In this document: positions 25,697-38,110 of the stretch, in pieces
Layout: each line of letters starts with the position of its first letter
Position numbering within the stretch: the first letter of the stretch is position 1
Origin: Trematomus loennbergii
Taxonomy: Eukaryota > Chordata > Actinopteri > Perciformes > Nototheniidae
NCBI GenBank assembly: GCA_012861695.1
Contig: JAAOOA010000444.1
Span: 250,001-314,000, forward strand
Length of the DNA: 64,000 bases
Direction: 5' to 3'
Translations under genes and position numbers: made by a program
Notes under the pieces: generated by a model
The model's database searches: none
Seen by the model: the letters and a program-made list of their open reading frames with translations, nothing else
Told to the model about the DNA's origin: nothing

Positions 25697-27473
25697 AGGT
25701 CTCATCGTTTTTGAACTCCAGCTCTCCGTAGTTGTCCTCGAAGTCCTCCCCTCCTCCCTTGGCGATCGCCTCCACGGTGCGAAACGGCACAATGACCGTG
25801 CCCCTCGCTCCGGAAGTCCTCAGCACCTTCACCTCCATGATGCCGATGCTCTCGCTGATGTGCACCGAGCCGCTCTCGAAGGTGAAGATGCCCGAGTGGT
25901 CGTCGTCCAAGATGGTGACGGTGGCCACGGCGGGGAATCCCAGCATGGCCTTCGGGTACGGGAGGCTGTTGGGCGACAGCACCTCGTCCTCCGTCTCCAG
26001 GACGCGCAGATTCCCCAGCCGCACGAAAAAGTGCTCGTCCTCCTCGAAGATGTCGTCGTCAATGATGCCGATGTTGATCTCCCTGAACATCTCGCCTGGT
26101 TTGAACACCACCGTGCCCTCGGAGAACTCGTAGTCGGCCCCAGCGTTGGCCGATCCGTCCTCCGTCTTGTAATCCACGTAGATTGTCTTGTTGATGTCGC
26201 CGCCCCTTCTGGTGACGGTTAATATCGCAGCGCCGCAGTTCTCGAGGCACTGGTAGACGGCGGGGTCGAAGGTGATCCTGGACACGTATTCCTCCGGTTC
26301 CTCCACGTGAATCTCCTGAATGCTGACGCTCTTCTTGGCCTGCTCCGCCACGTGTTCTTCAGGATGTTTCCGGCGCCCGTCATCATGCGGGTGGCCTGGA
26401 TGCGGTAGAAGGCGCGGCTCTTCTGCTGGTGCGACAGGGCGTAGTAGTTGGCCATCTCCACCAGCTGATCCAGCTTTCTCCGGGTACTTCTGCTTCAGAT
26501 CCTTCAGGATTCGGATCATGTCTCGCCGGGATTCGTTCCACCTCTTTGCTCTCGATCAACCCGATGAGATTGCTGGCGGCGCTTCCGTCCATGAAGTGCG
26601 AGTTCACCATCTTGCCGTCCATCTCGATGCCTTTCGAGCGCTCCCCTCCGTCTCGATGATGACCCCCCGGTGTTTGTCGTGGCGGTACTTCTTGTGCATG
26701 AACTTGAAGAAGAGCAGTCTTCTGTCCGCTATCCAAGCCAGGAAAACGCATATTGGGAAGAAGGCCAGCGTGAGCAGACCCTCCCACACCTGGACTTCAT
26801 TCGGGGAAAACACAGCCAGGATCATGTAGAGCCAGATGTAGGCGAACACGCTCCATCCCGCCGTGACGAAAAACACTCGCAGGTGTTTGACCTTACGCAC
26901 CTCTCCTTGGGGAACCACAGACACGCAGATGCCGATAATCACGAACATATTGAAGGCTGCGCTGCCCACAATAGTAGCCGGCCCGAGTTCTCCAGATACA
27001 AACCCGTGTCCACAGACCTCGATTAACGTGAGCAGGATCTCAGGGGTCGAGGATCCTAAGGCCATGAGGGTGAGGTTGGACACGGTTTCGTTCCACACCC
27101 GGATCGTGGTGGTGGTCGTTTCCCCGTTGGGCTTCTTGATGACCAGTTCCTTCTCCTGTGAAGTGATGACCTCGATGGCGGCCATGAAGCGATCAGAGAT
27201 GATTGACACCCCGAGGAACATGTAGATCATGGCCACGAAATACACAATGACCCGGGCGATCTTGTCCCCCATGGAGGGGTCCTCGGGGTACCAGATGGGC
27301 AAGATGATCCCCGCTCTGCATTTGGAGTTCCCCGAGCAGGTGGCATTGCTGGGGGTGATTAAGGGGCTTGGGGTGGTGCGAGCCTCCGTGCACAGGAAGG
27401 CGACGGCAGCAGAGAGCAGCCACACCCAGAGGCAGGCTGTCGACCCCGGTTTCACGGATCCTGAACCCTCCAT
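25696..27473 (-). CDS. slc8a3: Na+/Ca2+ exchanger 3 (NCX3), large first coding exon, partial gene
   Basis: NCX3 is an antiporter of the plasma membrane that exchanges Na+ for Ca2+. The exon starts with a signal peptide (residues 1-31), an N-glycosylation site at N43 and helices from residue 70. The alpha-1 repeat (about 128-188) contains ALGSSTPE, and the XIP-like basic segment (251-270) begins RRLLFFKF. CBD1 follows (about 388-520, with IIDDDIFEEDEHFF and TILDDDH), then the start of CBD2 (ESIGIMEVKVLRTSGARG). The start is the first Met after a good acceptor and precedes the signal peptide. Reading frame is lost at four places: near 26643-26646 (one base short in a C run), 26536-26537 (one extra T), 26474-26478 (two bases short) and 26353-26356 (one base short). 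The net change is minus 3 and all other sequence is open. The motifs EMDGKMVNSHF and MMTGAGNIL, and the cox16 neighbour, favour slc8a3 over slc8a4. The alpha-2 repeat lies in later exons that I did not find. Confidence 0.93.
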
Positions 27474-27560
27474 AAACCCTCCGTCGTCTCAAGGGTCCTT
27501 ACCAGGCTGACAGACCCCCCGGGATCCAGCACTGGGCTGTGCTTCGTCTCCACCCACCAC
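27474..27560 (-). other. slc8a3: slc8a3 exon 2 5' leader and splice acceptor
   Basis: Read on the minus strand, a pyrimidine-rich tract ending TCTCTGCTTTCAG (27573-27561) gives an acceptor with the exon starting at 27560. The 87 nt before the Met at 27473 would be untranslated leader. Exon 2 is then about 1.86 kb, close to the roughly 1.8 kb of the first coding exon in other vertebrate SLC8A genes. An in-frame upstream extension was not evident. The acceptor is inferred from sequence alone. Confidence 0.7.
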
Positions 27561-28430
27561 CTGAAAGCAGAGACAACACACATTACATGGATGTTGTCGG
27601 GAAAATACTGAATGTACTCTTCCAATATCAGAGTCCACATGATAACAAAGGCCCAACTGTAGCTGTGAACATGACAGGATGTATGATTACCTAGAAGAGC
27701 ATCAGGACTGTTTGAGGCATATGATAGCTATGTGATTAACATGATGATTCAGCCTCTATGGAGATAGACATATGACAAGCATGATCATTTCTGACGTGGA
27801 GCTAATCTGAAGTAAACATTGAATACTGCTTTCTATTCCTCCATCTTGTGACTGTGTAACTCCCTCTCTTGGATATCAGCATGTGAAGGACACTGTTCAG
27901 GAACTAGTTGATGTTCTGTGTGTGATGACTACTTCCATTCTGGAGAGGATCACAAATACATGGATCCTGAGATTGAAGCTCAAGCCGGTGACGAGTGATA
28001 TTTTTCTAACAGATGTCAAAATATATATTTATCAAAAAACACAAAGAGGTTACTCTCATATTGAGCTGCAAAGGCCTAAATGTCTATTTTGATATTTTAT
28101 TTTTCCATGCAAAAATATTGTAAAAATGCAACCCTTAAATGAGACGTTTTGCTTCTCTCTGTTTTAAATCACATTAAAGTGAATATTTGTAGGTTTTGGA
28201 CTGACAAAACAAGACATTAAAAGGCATCACCTTGGACTCTGAAAACGGACATTGGCCGACATTTTTCAATTGATGAATCTAAGAAAACATGCAGACTAAC
28301 CAAATCAACCCGAGCAACAGAGGGTTATATTTTATGAAGACATATTATTTTATAATATTTTAGTACTGTATAGAACAGGGTCTGAACATCAGCACTTTTA
28401 CATGTTTTGAAAGAATTAATAGACCACTAA

Positions 28431-29172
28431 TGGCGCATTTCCACTGCAGGGCCTCGCACGGCTTAGTACAGTATAGTTAGGCCTTGGTAGGCCAGGCTCA
28501 CTTTATGCTGTTTCCATTACAGTTTAGTAGCTGGGCAGTAACTATAGTAACGCAGTGTAGCGGACGTAACGTCATCTTCAATGCGAACCACAAAACCAAC
28601 ATCAGGCGTTAGCTGTTAGCACTCAGAGCTCACAGCTCCTCATATCTGTTCAGAAACTAGACAAAAGTTAAACAAGTACAAACCACAGACTGCCTGTGTC
28701 ATGGTGAATACAGTCGCTGCTTTATTTATGTCTGTATAGGCCGTTGTTGTGAGTGTGGACGGTCGGAGCATATACTGCGTTAGCTTAGCCAATCTCCATT
28801 CAGAAAACACGCATTTTAAAAGGTTTTTCGCCTGCCGTCTGTCTGCAGACTTGTCAAAGCATTAATTCATAGTTTTTACTAACCGGTATCAGTATGTTGT
28901 TACTTCGGCATCATTTTGAAACGTGTATTACAATTAAATCACGGTCAGATATGTTCATTTTGTTGTAGTTGTAGCCCCCTTGCCAGCGATTCTCTCACTA
29001 GTTTAGCATATTCAGCCCGGTTGTTGGCCCGGAAAGAACCACGATTTTGGAGAGCCAGAAAAACTGTGAAAAAGCACCCGTTAGCCGGAAATACGCTAGT
29101 GGAAACGCAACAAAAAACGGGCCGGGTTTGGCACGCTTAAAACGTGCTACGCGCTGCAGTGGAAATGCGCCA
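28431..29172. mobile_element. PIF/Harbinger-like MITE
   Basis: The inverted termini are TGGCGCATTTCCACTGCAG on both sides and TAA is duplicated at 28428-28430 and 29173-29175. A TAA target duplication fits the PIF/Harbinger superfamily. It is 742 bp and contains no convincing transposase. Confidence 0.83.
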
Positions 29173-30766
29173 TAAAAGAGCTCTTTTTCTGAAATGTTTA
29201 AACAAACACCGTATCGATGAATCGAGCAAATAATCTGAAATCGATTGAGACACAAACTTTAACATTTAATACAAATAATAAAATTGCATTACATTGACTT
29301 GACTCTTTTGCTCAGTGAATAATTACCACAGTTTCTTAATGAATAACTCATTGAACATAATTATTTAATGAATTAAATCACGTAGTAAAAGTGTGTAACA
29401 ACACATTATTATATAACATCCGGTTATTAAACAACAAATTGTAGTACATTTTTTCATTATGTAATAACACCTGAGGCTTGAATGCATTTTGTAATAAAAA
29501 TGCAGGAGTTTCCTTTTTGTTTTTTAATGAAGATTTTATAATAGATGCATTACGTAATAACCAACCAAAAATGCCACACATTTTGGTTGGTTATATATGT
29601 TTTCCTGTGTACACGGTATATTTTTAGAAGAAGGAAAATTACTTTTTTGTCTAGGTGCAATAAAACAAAGTTAGTTGAAGCGGGAGGAAACCAACAGCCC
29701 TCCCATGAGTGGTATAAATTACATAGTTTTGTACATATGATTGCCAATAAATATGAAATACAAACATTTTAATTAAAATGATTTCTAGTCTCAAGGTGAG
29801 CATTTAACAAAGTAACGTACAGGTGCTGAAATAATTATAAAATATGGGAAAAGAAAAGAAAGAGAAAAGGAATGGCATAGTATACAGATCGAATTACAAT
29901 CTACTATAACCCTATATTAATTTCTTAAGATTAACCAAAGATCATGAAAGACTGTTTTTCGGTATTTTACTGAAATTGGTTAACTGACCAATTCATGTCA
30001 ATATTAGATTTGGGGATTAACATACATTTTTTAATCTGTAAGTCAATTATTTTGATTTCAATTATTGTTGAGTGACTTGAGAGATTCTGGTTTACTGTAG
30101 ATGTGACGACGAGTGTCCAGTAATGTGTATGTGTGCGTGATGTGTGTGAGATCTCGGGGGTCACACACACTCTGGAGCAAAGCGCTCGCTCAGCAGGCGT
30201 GACATTTTGCCAAACTAAGCACTGTCCAAAATGTCGCATTGGCAGAAAAAATACACCGAGCAAGGGGAGGCAGGAGACCGTCAGGAGGCGAAGTGAAACA
30301 GTGAAACAAAGGTACAGATGTCCCGTCCAAATTCATTACACACTGAGCTCTAAATGCACTCTTATCACTTCTGCAAGAGAGAGCAGCATCACACTAACAA
30401 TGCAGACGTTGTCAAAATGCATAACGGCTGGAGTTAAGCATCGTATGCACATCATGAGAGAGACAGTTCTTTAGATGCAAACAGCTGAGGCCGGAGGCAG
30501 CGAGAGCATCATCACACTTATCAGATGTGAGCTGCTTTAAAAAGGGTTTATTCTAAAGGCTATCTCCTCCGTGGTACCTGGGATTATGGGTTATTTATAA
30601 GCACAATACAATAATTAAATGTGCGAGAAAATACAGGGGCATGTAAACGTGTCGAGGAATTTGCCTTGGTGTACTGGTGCATACATAAACACCGTTAAAG
30701 AAGATACATTGTCGGAGAAACAACCAATCAATGCAATTAAAACAATTATACAATTTAGGAAGGAAG

Positions 30767-31650
30767 CTAGGCAGCATCCGAGAGAACCCCTCCCACCCAC
30801 TCATGCAGAGCTAGTGAAGATGAGGTGTACGTTCAGCCACAGACTCATCCCTCCACGACACAGCACCAAGCGCCTCGGACAGTCCTTTGTGCCTGTAGCC
30901 ATCAGGCTGCACAACAAGGGGTCAATAATGTGAAACTATTACTAGACATAAATACACACGTAATATATGACTCTATATGTATATATGTCCATTTTCATTT
31001 TCATTTTCATTCATTTCTTACCTAGTTTATATGACCATAAATGGGGCGAAGCCTGCGAGCTAGTTCAGGCAGTCAACTCGAGCACTTATGCTGCATTCAG
31101 ACATAACGCCCCTTGCCACTCTACAACCAACCAAACAGAGTCTCCTTAATATGCGCTCTATTTAACCTGCCAGATATCTCTCTATGCTTTGCTTGCTGCT
31201 GCTATCGCTGCAGCTACTTCCACGTCGCTGCTGCTTGCCTGCCCCAACACCACCCCAGCTTCCACCCCAGCTTCCACCTGTAGGCTCGGGGGGTTAGTTA
31301 TTTAATCATCACTCATGGTGCTATGTATATCTGTGGAGTGATGAGGCCCGAGCCTAGACGACAAACTCAACTATATGCTGCTTCTAATAAACATGTTAAA
31401 GAAACACGTGAGTTGTCTGACTGAAATGTATATATGCTCATTTTTATTTAAATTGTATTCATTTCTTATTTCATAGTTTCTCATTATTATAATTTTAATT
31501 TTTATCGCTGATCTTATTTTTGATTTTATGAATCTGTGTGAATCTGTGCTGTCCTGTTTTTCACTCTCACCCTGTTGCTGTTAAACTACTGAATTTCCCC
31601 ACAGGGATAATAAAGGTCCATCTTATCTTATCTTATCTTATCTTACCTTA
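30767..31650 (+). pseudogene. LINE 3' end with microsatellite tail
   Basis: The coding remnant (30767-30933) ends with HRLIPPRHSTKRLGQSFVPV and IRLHNKGSIM, typical of a LINE ORF2 C-terminus. The 3' UTR runs to 31650 and ends ACTGAATTTCCCCACAGGG, then ATAATAAAGG and (CTTAT)n, the usual fish LINE tail. An unrelated LTR-like repeat (31036-31425) is inserted in this UTR. Confidence 0.78.
31036..31425. mobile_element. LTR-like dispersed repeat, copy 2
   Basis: About 390 bp, highly similar to 23828-24220. It has a TATA-like CTATTTAACC and an AATAAAC toward the right, which resembles a solo LTR. The shared boundaries are CATAAATGGGG on the left and GTTGTCTGACTGAA on the right. No TG...CA termini or clear target duplication were found, so its class is uncertain. 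Confidence 0.5.
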
Positions 31651-31787
31651 CCTGTAGGCTACTATAAATACAAAATAAGAGATGTGCATTGTTGTTATTG
31701 AAAGTGGAAAGGTGTGTAGATACTAAGAGAGGTAGCTTGTGTACAAATGTGAAACATATTTGGAGGGTTGTGCAGAACTGGCAATGC

Positions 31788-32265
31788 TTAAAGGGGACCT
31801 ATCATGCAAAATGCACTTTTGTACGTCTTTTATACATGAATATGTGTCCCCGGTGTTCCAGGGAACTCACCAAGTGTCAGAAAACACAACCCTCTCTATT
31901 TTCCTCCATACCCAAATCTCTAAAAAAGGGGCTGCAACGGATCTGATAAAAACTGATCCAGATTTGAACACTGTCCTGACGTCAGGACGGTGGCGCTACG
32001 GCTATTGGGCAACTCCACCAATCAGGAGGAGACAGCCACGGCCATTGCGTTCGAAAGCGCTGGAGACGCTGTAGTACATATGCCAGGCCTGTAGATGGTG
32101 GTTCTCACAGAATCAGCCCTTGCTAAAACAGAGCTAAAAAATGTCAAATTGAGCAAAATGAGGCATGGCTAAAATGCATGATCTGTTTGGTATAAGTATA
32201 AATATGCCTTATATGTATGGTCCTACACTATATTATTCAAATATAGCATGATAGGTCCACTTTAA
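31788..32265. mobile_element. TTAA MITE family 1, copy B
   Basis: Nearly identical to copy A over its full length, with TTAA at both ends and the TGACGTCA palindrome at 31973-31988. It has a few small internal deletions, for example near 32006 and 32097. Confidence 0.9.
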
Positions 32266-32653
32266 ATGAAATAAATAAAAACAAGATATTGTTTGCACTA
32301 ATGTAATGCACACAGTCTATACAAGTGGCTGAAAGCAATTGTCAGTGGGGGTCCCGTGCCTTGTTGATGAGGCCCTCACAATTTGGTGTTAAAGTCCCTT
32401 TCTGTCCATCTGACAAATGCAATTATATCTCTTCTTTTGATAACTTTGGTTAAATGTTTTTGTTATGTCACTTGTTATCCTTTTGATAACTATTTATAGT
32501 TGGAGGTTTTGTGTACTACTCGTTGTACCTTAAAGTGGATTCTTGTGTTAAAAGGAAGATTAACTCTGGGGCACTTTGGATAAAAGCACCATTAAGGAGC
32601 ACATGTTTGCTTTGTATGCAGATTTCTTATCTCAAGTTGTTTGCACTACACTG

Positions 32654-33048
32654 GGGTGTTTCTCAATGTCGAGGACACTTGCTTGGTAGCACATGTCTTC
32701 CGAGTCACTTGCTTCAGAAGCGAGGCAAGAATCCTTCCTAGCCTCGGAAAACGAAGAATTGGAATAGGCTAACAGGCTAACAGGTGTGCGTCATATGCGA
32801 GGCCCGCCTTAAATGGAGCGTGATTTCCGCCAAGATTTGGAAATTGGTCCGTGCGCAAAGCATTGTGGGGATTTTAAGACCGCGGAGTCTACACATGTGC
32901 AGCCTCGAAATTTCCCGCTACGAATACACCGGCCTCGGTAGAATTCCAAGTATGCTGGACATTGGAACAGTCCTTCGGCGGCACTCATGACGTAGTATGC
33001 TTGAAATAGTGGCTCTGGAGCAGCCTTCCTCGACATTGAGAAACACCC
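32654..33048. mobile_element. GGGTGTTTCTC-ended inverted-repeat element, uninterrupted
   Basis: Same family as 10664-11261 with perfect terminal words and closely similar interior (GAATCCTTCCTAGCCTCGG). At the position of the SINE it reads ACATGTCTTCCGAG, an empty site. Confidence 0.87.
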
Positions 33049-33230
33049 AGGGTCTGAAAACTTTTAAAATAACTGCCAGGTGATATTTTGGGAACTGTAT
33101 CCATCAGCTCTGGGCCAGTTTGGAAAGCTGACAGGCTTTTAAATATACTGCCAAATTGTATTTCTGGATCCTAGGCAGTGTTAATGTCTGATAAAGAAAG
33201 TTTTAAATACCTTTTGTGTGGAGAATCAAG

Positions 33231-33315
33231 CATGTACACGTCACTTACAGATGCTTTTATCCAAAGCGACTTATATACACTAAATACTGTGGGCAACTAA
33301 CCCACTGAGCCACAT
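33231..33315 (-). mobile_element. SINE fragment, internally deleted
   Basis: The tail (CTTTTATCCAAAGCGACTTA) and the extreme head (CACTGAGCCACAT) of the same SINE family are joined, with the middle missing. Confidence 0.65.
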
Positions 33316-33983
33316 CATTAGCAAAACCAACTGATATATCCTGGTGTAATTATTCCTAATATTTCTAATTTTATGGATCAAAGGTATGAATAATAGCATC
33401 ATTATTACGTCTTTTAAAGGGATCATAACCTCAATAACGTCTTTCCAGAAGTCCTTTTTTTTGCCTGAGGTGATCAAACCTTAAAATGCTGGATGTGTCA
33501 GCTTGAAATGAGATTCCTCAGATGTTGATCTGGAGGATGGAGAAAGGCACGGCAGCAGCAGCAGCCAGGAAGTTACATTAACTGAATCAGCAGAGCTGTT
33601 TACATGGAGCACAGCCAGAGAGGAGCGACGGCGCTGAGCTACAAAAACCAACAAGACGGAGTGACAGAGATCTAACTTAATCAGAGGAAAGATGGATCTG
33701 AAAACCATTGATTTGCAGCTTTTTGCATTTCTGTATTAGTCTGCAAGTTCAAAACAGAAACTCACCTTAGGTTTAAGGGATGTGTGCAATGCTTAAAGTC
33801 GATAAAAACGACTGTAAATTAATTTGGATTAGCCAATATCCAACCAAGGTATCACCTGAATCTCCTCGTAGAGCACCGTTATGTTTTTTTAACCAATCAA
33901 CTCTCAGAGGGGCGGGCCAGTGCAGCTCATTAGCATTTAAAGCTACAGACACAGACTCAGCACCTTTGAAACAGGGCTAAAAC

Positions 33984-34950
33984 AGAGACCTATCATGCAA
34001 AATGCACTTTTGTACGTCTTTCATACATGAATATGTGTCCCGGTGTTCCAGGGAACTCACCAAGTGTCAGAAAACACAACCCTCTCTATTTTCCTCCATA
34101 CCCAAATCTCTAAAAAAGGGGCTGCAACGGATCTGATAAAAACTGATCCAGATTTGAACACTGTCCTGACGTCAGGACGGTGGCGCTACGGCTATTGGGC
34201 CAACTCTCCACCTATCAGGGGAATGTGGGGTAGGGCCACGGCCATTGCCGCTCGAAAGCGCTGGAGACGCTGTAGTACATATGCCAGGCCTGTAAGTGGC
34301 GCTGTAGTCTGCCACAAAAGCAGCGAAGAAGACTTCCCGCATGATTACCATGGTTACCCTTCTGTTTATTCTCCGCTGTGGCTTTCTTTCTCCCTCCCCG
34401 AGGCAAGCGTTTGCTCCCGCTGCTTTAATTCAATGCAATCCCTCCCCGTCGAGGCAAGCACTGTGATTCTCTCCGGTTAGTCCACCAGCAGATGACAAAC
34501 ACCCACCTCTCCGCCTCTTCCAAGGAACGAGGGGACCGTGCGGCAGAGTTTCAGTTTCAGTTTCTTTCGCCGGTCAAGATGTCCGTTAAAGTTTAAATCT
34601 TCCGGACAAAATGAGAAAAGTGCCAGTCAAAGGTCTTCTTGTTATTTATTGAGCTTTAAAACAAATTAATAACGACTCTATCGGCCTATAATAATATAAT
34701 AAAACGGAGATCTTTTTTTCTCCCCCTCTTCTGACTTCATCAGAGCGGCTCCCTCTCCTGCAGGGGGGCGTGGTCAGCTGCAGCTCACAGAATCAGACCC
34801 GTAGACAGCAAACAGCACATAGAGCAAAATGAGGCATGGCTAAAATGCATGATCTGTTTGGTATTTTGAAAACAGAAACGTATAAATATACCTTATATAG
34901 GTATGGCCCTACAATATATCATTTAAATATGCATAATAGGTGTCCTTTAA
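33984..34950. mobile_element. TTAA MITE family 1, copy C, long form
   Basis: The left terminus lacks TTAAAGGGG and begins at GAGACCTATCATGC. The right terminus ends GTGTCCTTTAA. About 470 bp not present in copies A, B and D lie between about 34310 and 34790. Part of this extra module also occurs inverted at about 47648-47745. It contains the TGACGTCA palindrome at 34163-34178. Confidence 0.8.
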
Positions 34951-37013
34951 GTAAACCTACTTTTTACTGCTCAGACATTTAACAACGTACTTTGCAGGTT
35001 CATATTGTTAGAGAACACTGTAGGTGATGAGTTTCTGCAGGAGCTAAAGGAAGATCTCCTTCCTGCTTTAATCAGAAATACTTTACTTTATCATAGCAAT
35101 TGTTTCATATTATAATTAAATGAAATAAGAGAAAATAGGATCAAATTGATTAAAGTACAACACAATAAAAGGAATCGTATAAAAGTAGAGAACATTGTCT
35201 CTGTAGGTCTTGTGACTTGACAGCAGGGATGTGTTTCTGCAGGAGCTAAAGATCTCTTCCTGTTTGAGAGTCGGAGCAGCACTGCTGACCCGCTGCCTTC
35301 TCCTGTCTCTTTTATTGCACGGTGGCAGAAACTGCAATGAAGCAGAAAGGGACGGAGCATCCAGAATTTAAAGGCCGAGAGCCTCAGTGTGTTACAGCCT
35401 GCCGGGGCGGGGGGTGATTAAATGACTGCTTGTTTAATTGTTACGTGATATACAAGAGGAAGACAATCTTAAATCCAAAGTGTCAAATCAACTCACATAT
35501 CAAGTCATCATTTGTAACCCGGGTCAATATCACTATAATTAGTCTAGTCATCTAAAAAAGGTAATTATTTAAGATTCCTCCATTGTTGGTGTGGAAGATT
35601 TTCTATATCGGCAAACAGATGAGGGTCTCACTGCAGAGCTCCAAGCTCAGGCCCATAAAGGGTCTCACGGAAGAGGTGGGCCTGAGCCTGGAGCTCTGAA
35701 GGAAGCAACGAACAATATGTTGTACGTCAGAGGAAATAATCAGCTAATTTGGTTAGCAAAACGTAAATTGAAACGAAGCTATTGGCCTATTTAACGCTGT
35801 TGATGCTGTTCTAACATTAACGTTAAATGTGCCAATCTTTACGATTACGTAAGACAAGCCAAGAGAAACCTTTATTGAGCTCCATAGAGAAATTAAAGCA
35901 AAACAGTATGATTGAAACACAGGATAGGACAGGTACACACAAGGTTAATCGAAAATAAAGAACGCAAGTATGTGAAAAATGTACTTAAATATAAATAAAT
36001 GTCTATGTGCAAGTTCAAGTCCAAAGTAGGTACGGTTACAACTAATCTGACATGTTACGGTAATGTCTAAATATTAAGTTTATTTAGATTTCCTTATTAA
36101 TGGTGTCAGTGTTGTGGCATGGAGGTGAAACAGTCTATTAAATATATGCCTACTATAGGCTACTTCAATTATTAACGGTAAGCTTGACAAGTTAGTAGTG
36201 CGTCTGAACCTAAAGCAGGACACGATCCACAGCACTTATATTCCAACATCCAGCAACATTAATATTAATTGGAGACATGTGTGTGCATATCTCTTTTGAG
36301 CTCTGTCTCCACCAACTTCTGACGGAAATATTTGGCTCTATAGAAGCTTAATACATTACGTCCGCCTGCTAGCTAGCCAACTAGCTGGCTAACTTTGTTT
36401 CTTGTGCTGGGAATAAAGTGTGTGGCCAGTTTTTAGAGCTTTTCGCATAAAACTGCTGCTACAGCCAAACCAACGCTACAAGAGCTGTGAGAGTGAAGCA
36501 AAACAGAAAAAGGTTACGCCAAGAAAACTAAAACATAAGCTGAAAACATTGTCTGTAAAGTACCACGACCCTTTGTTAATATAAGATTCAGCAGCTTTAA
36601 ATGTTAATCTGACTGTAGCTTTGTTGCAGAATACAAAATAGCCCCGTTAAATAACATAGATTACAGAGATTTATTTATTTAGTGATAAAGAAGCTCTATT
36701 GAAACAGTTGCCATTATTTAACCTTTCAGCCCAATCTTAGTATTAATATGAAAGTGTGTTTCTGTTGAGCTGAGCCTGCAAATCCAATGCTATCTCTTCT
36801 TTTGGCTCAGTTTTGGTCTCCAGCTAATCCGGTGAAAGTATCTTTAGCTGCAAAATGCTACATCATGTCCACCTGGTAGCTAGGTGGCTAACTTTGTTTG
36901 GTTCTGGGAATGCACAGTTGTGTAGTGTCACTTTGTTTAAGCCAAAATAAACAACACTATTAAAGCTGTAAGAGAGAACCAAAACAGCAAAGGTACTGCA
37001 CAAGAATCTAAGA

Positions 37014-37491
37014 CAGGGGTGTCAAACTCAAGGCCCGGGGGCCAAATCCGGCCGTGACTTCATTCTATGTGTGTATGAATATAATATGTATATTATACGA
37101 TTACATGCCGATCTACAGAAGCACGATGTCCATAAACTACATATCCCCACAATGCATCTCAAATATGCCTTTTATCTCAGAATGTTGATAAACCTTGATA
37201 AATCCTTTTTTTCCAAATGTCACTTCTTTTTTTAGACATGAGAGAGAGAGTGAGGAGGAGAGAGAGACATGCTCACTGAAGAGACTTGCAATTATTTGCC
37301 CTAGACTTCTGCTTTCAGACGTAGTTAATTATGAAGTTATTACCCTATCCGATAATAATCCAATGCCGAGGCAATAATGTAATAATACATTATTTGATAT
37401 ATGTTATATATTTATATATGTATATTTATATAGTCTTAAAGTTACAACCGGCCCTTTGAGTGCAACCATAATGCTGATGTGGACACCCCTG
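37014..37491. mobile_element. hAT-type element with perfect 8-bp target duplication
   Basis: Starts CAGGGGTGTCAAACTCAAGG and ends GGACACCCCTG. ATCTAAGA is repeated exactly at 37006-37013 and 37492-37499. The terminal words are those of a widespread vertebrate hAT group. At 478 bp it is non-autonomous; the middle is AT-rich. Confidence 0.9.
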
Positions 37492-38110
37492 ATCTAAGAC
37501 AATGAGCTAAAATAACTGTCTATGAAGCACATTATACATTTTTAATATACAAACCATTACAGCAGCTGAGAGATAGTGTCCTTTAACACTTAAGACCCTT
37601 GTGTCTCCATGTGTAAATGTTTGATAGAATGGAGGAAGGAGTACAGTGATGAAAAGAAGAGTGAATCTGCTCAGTCCGCCGACTCTGGATAAACAGAGGT
37701 ACGACAAAATGGCAAATACCCATAAATCCCAGAGCAAACCAACAGAGTGACACAGATCACTTGAAAGATATAACGGCCATACAGTTACACTTCCTGATGT
37801 GTCCCATTAGACAGAAACTGCAGCAGCTAAAACACATTCTGTAAACTGTAGCTCATTTCCGGGCCTCCCAAAAGACACATTAGATATTTACGCTTTCCTT
37901 AGAAGTAATTTAAAAGCATTAAAAAATCATGTGATACATATCTAACTTTTGCATTTAAAATTAAAACCTCTCCTTAAGGCCTTAATATTGCAACTGGTAC
38001 CAATACTACTTCCTCTACTGCTACTTGTATTAGTAATACAACTTAAAGCAATACCAGACTGAATGTAATAACACTAATAATACTGCCACTTCAAATAGCC
38101 TTGCTTAAGC

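Noticed and set aside
25732..27225. Plus-strand frames opposite slc8a3 exon 2
   Set aside because: They are antisense shadows of a conserved coding exon with third-position GC.
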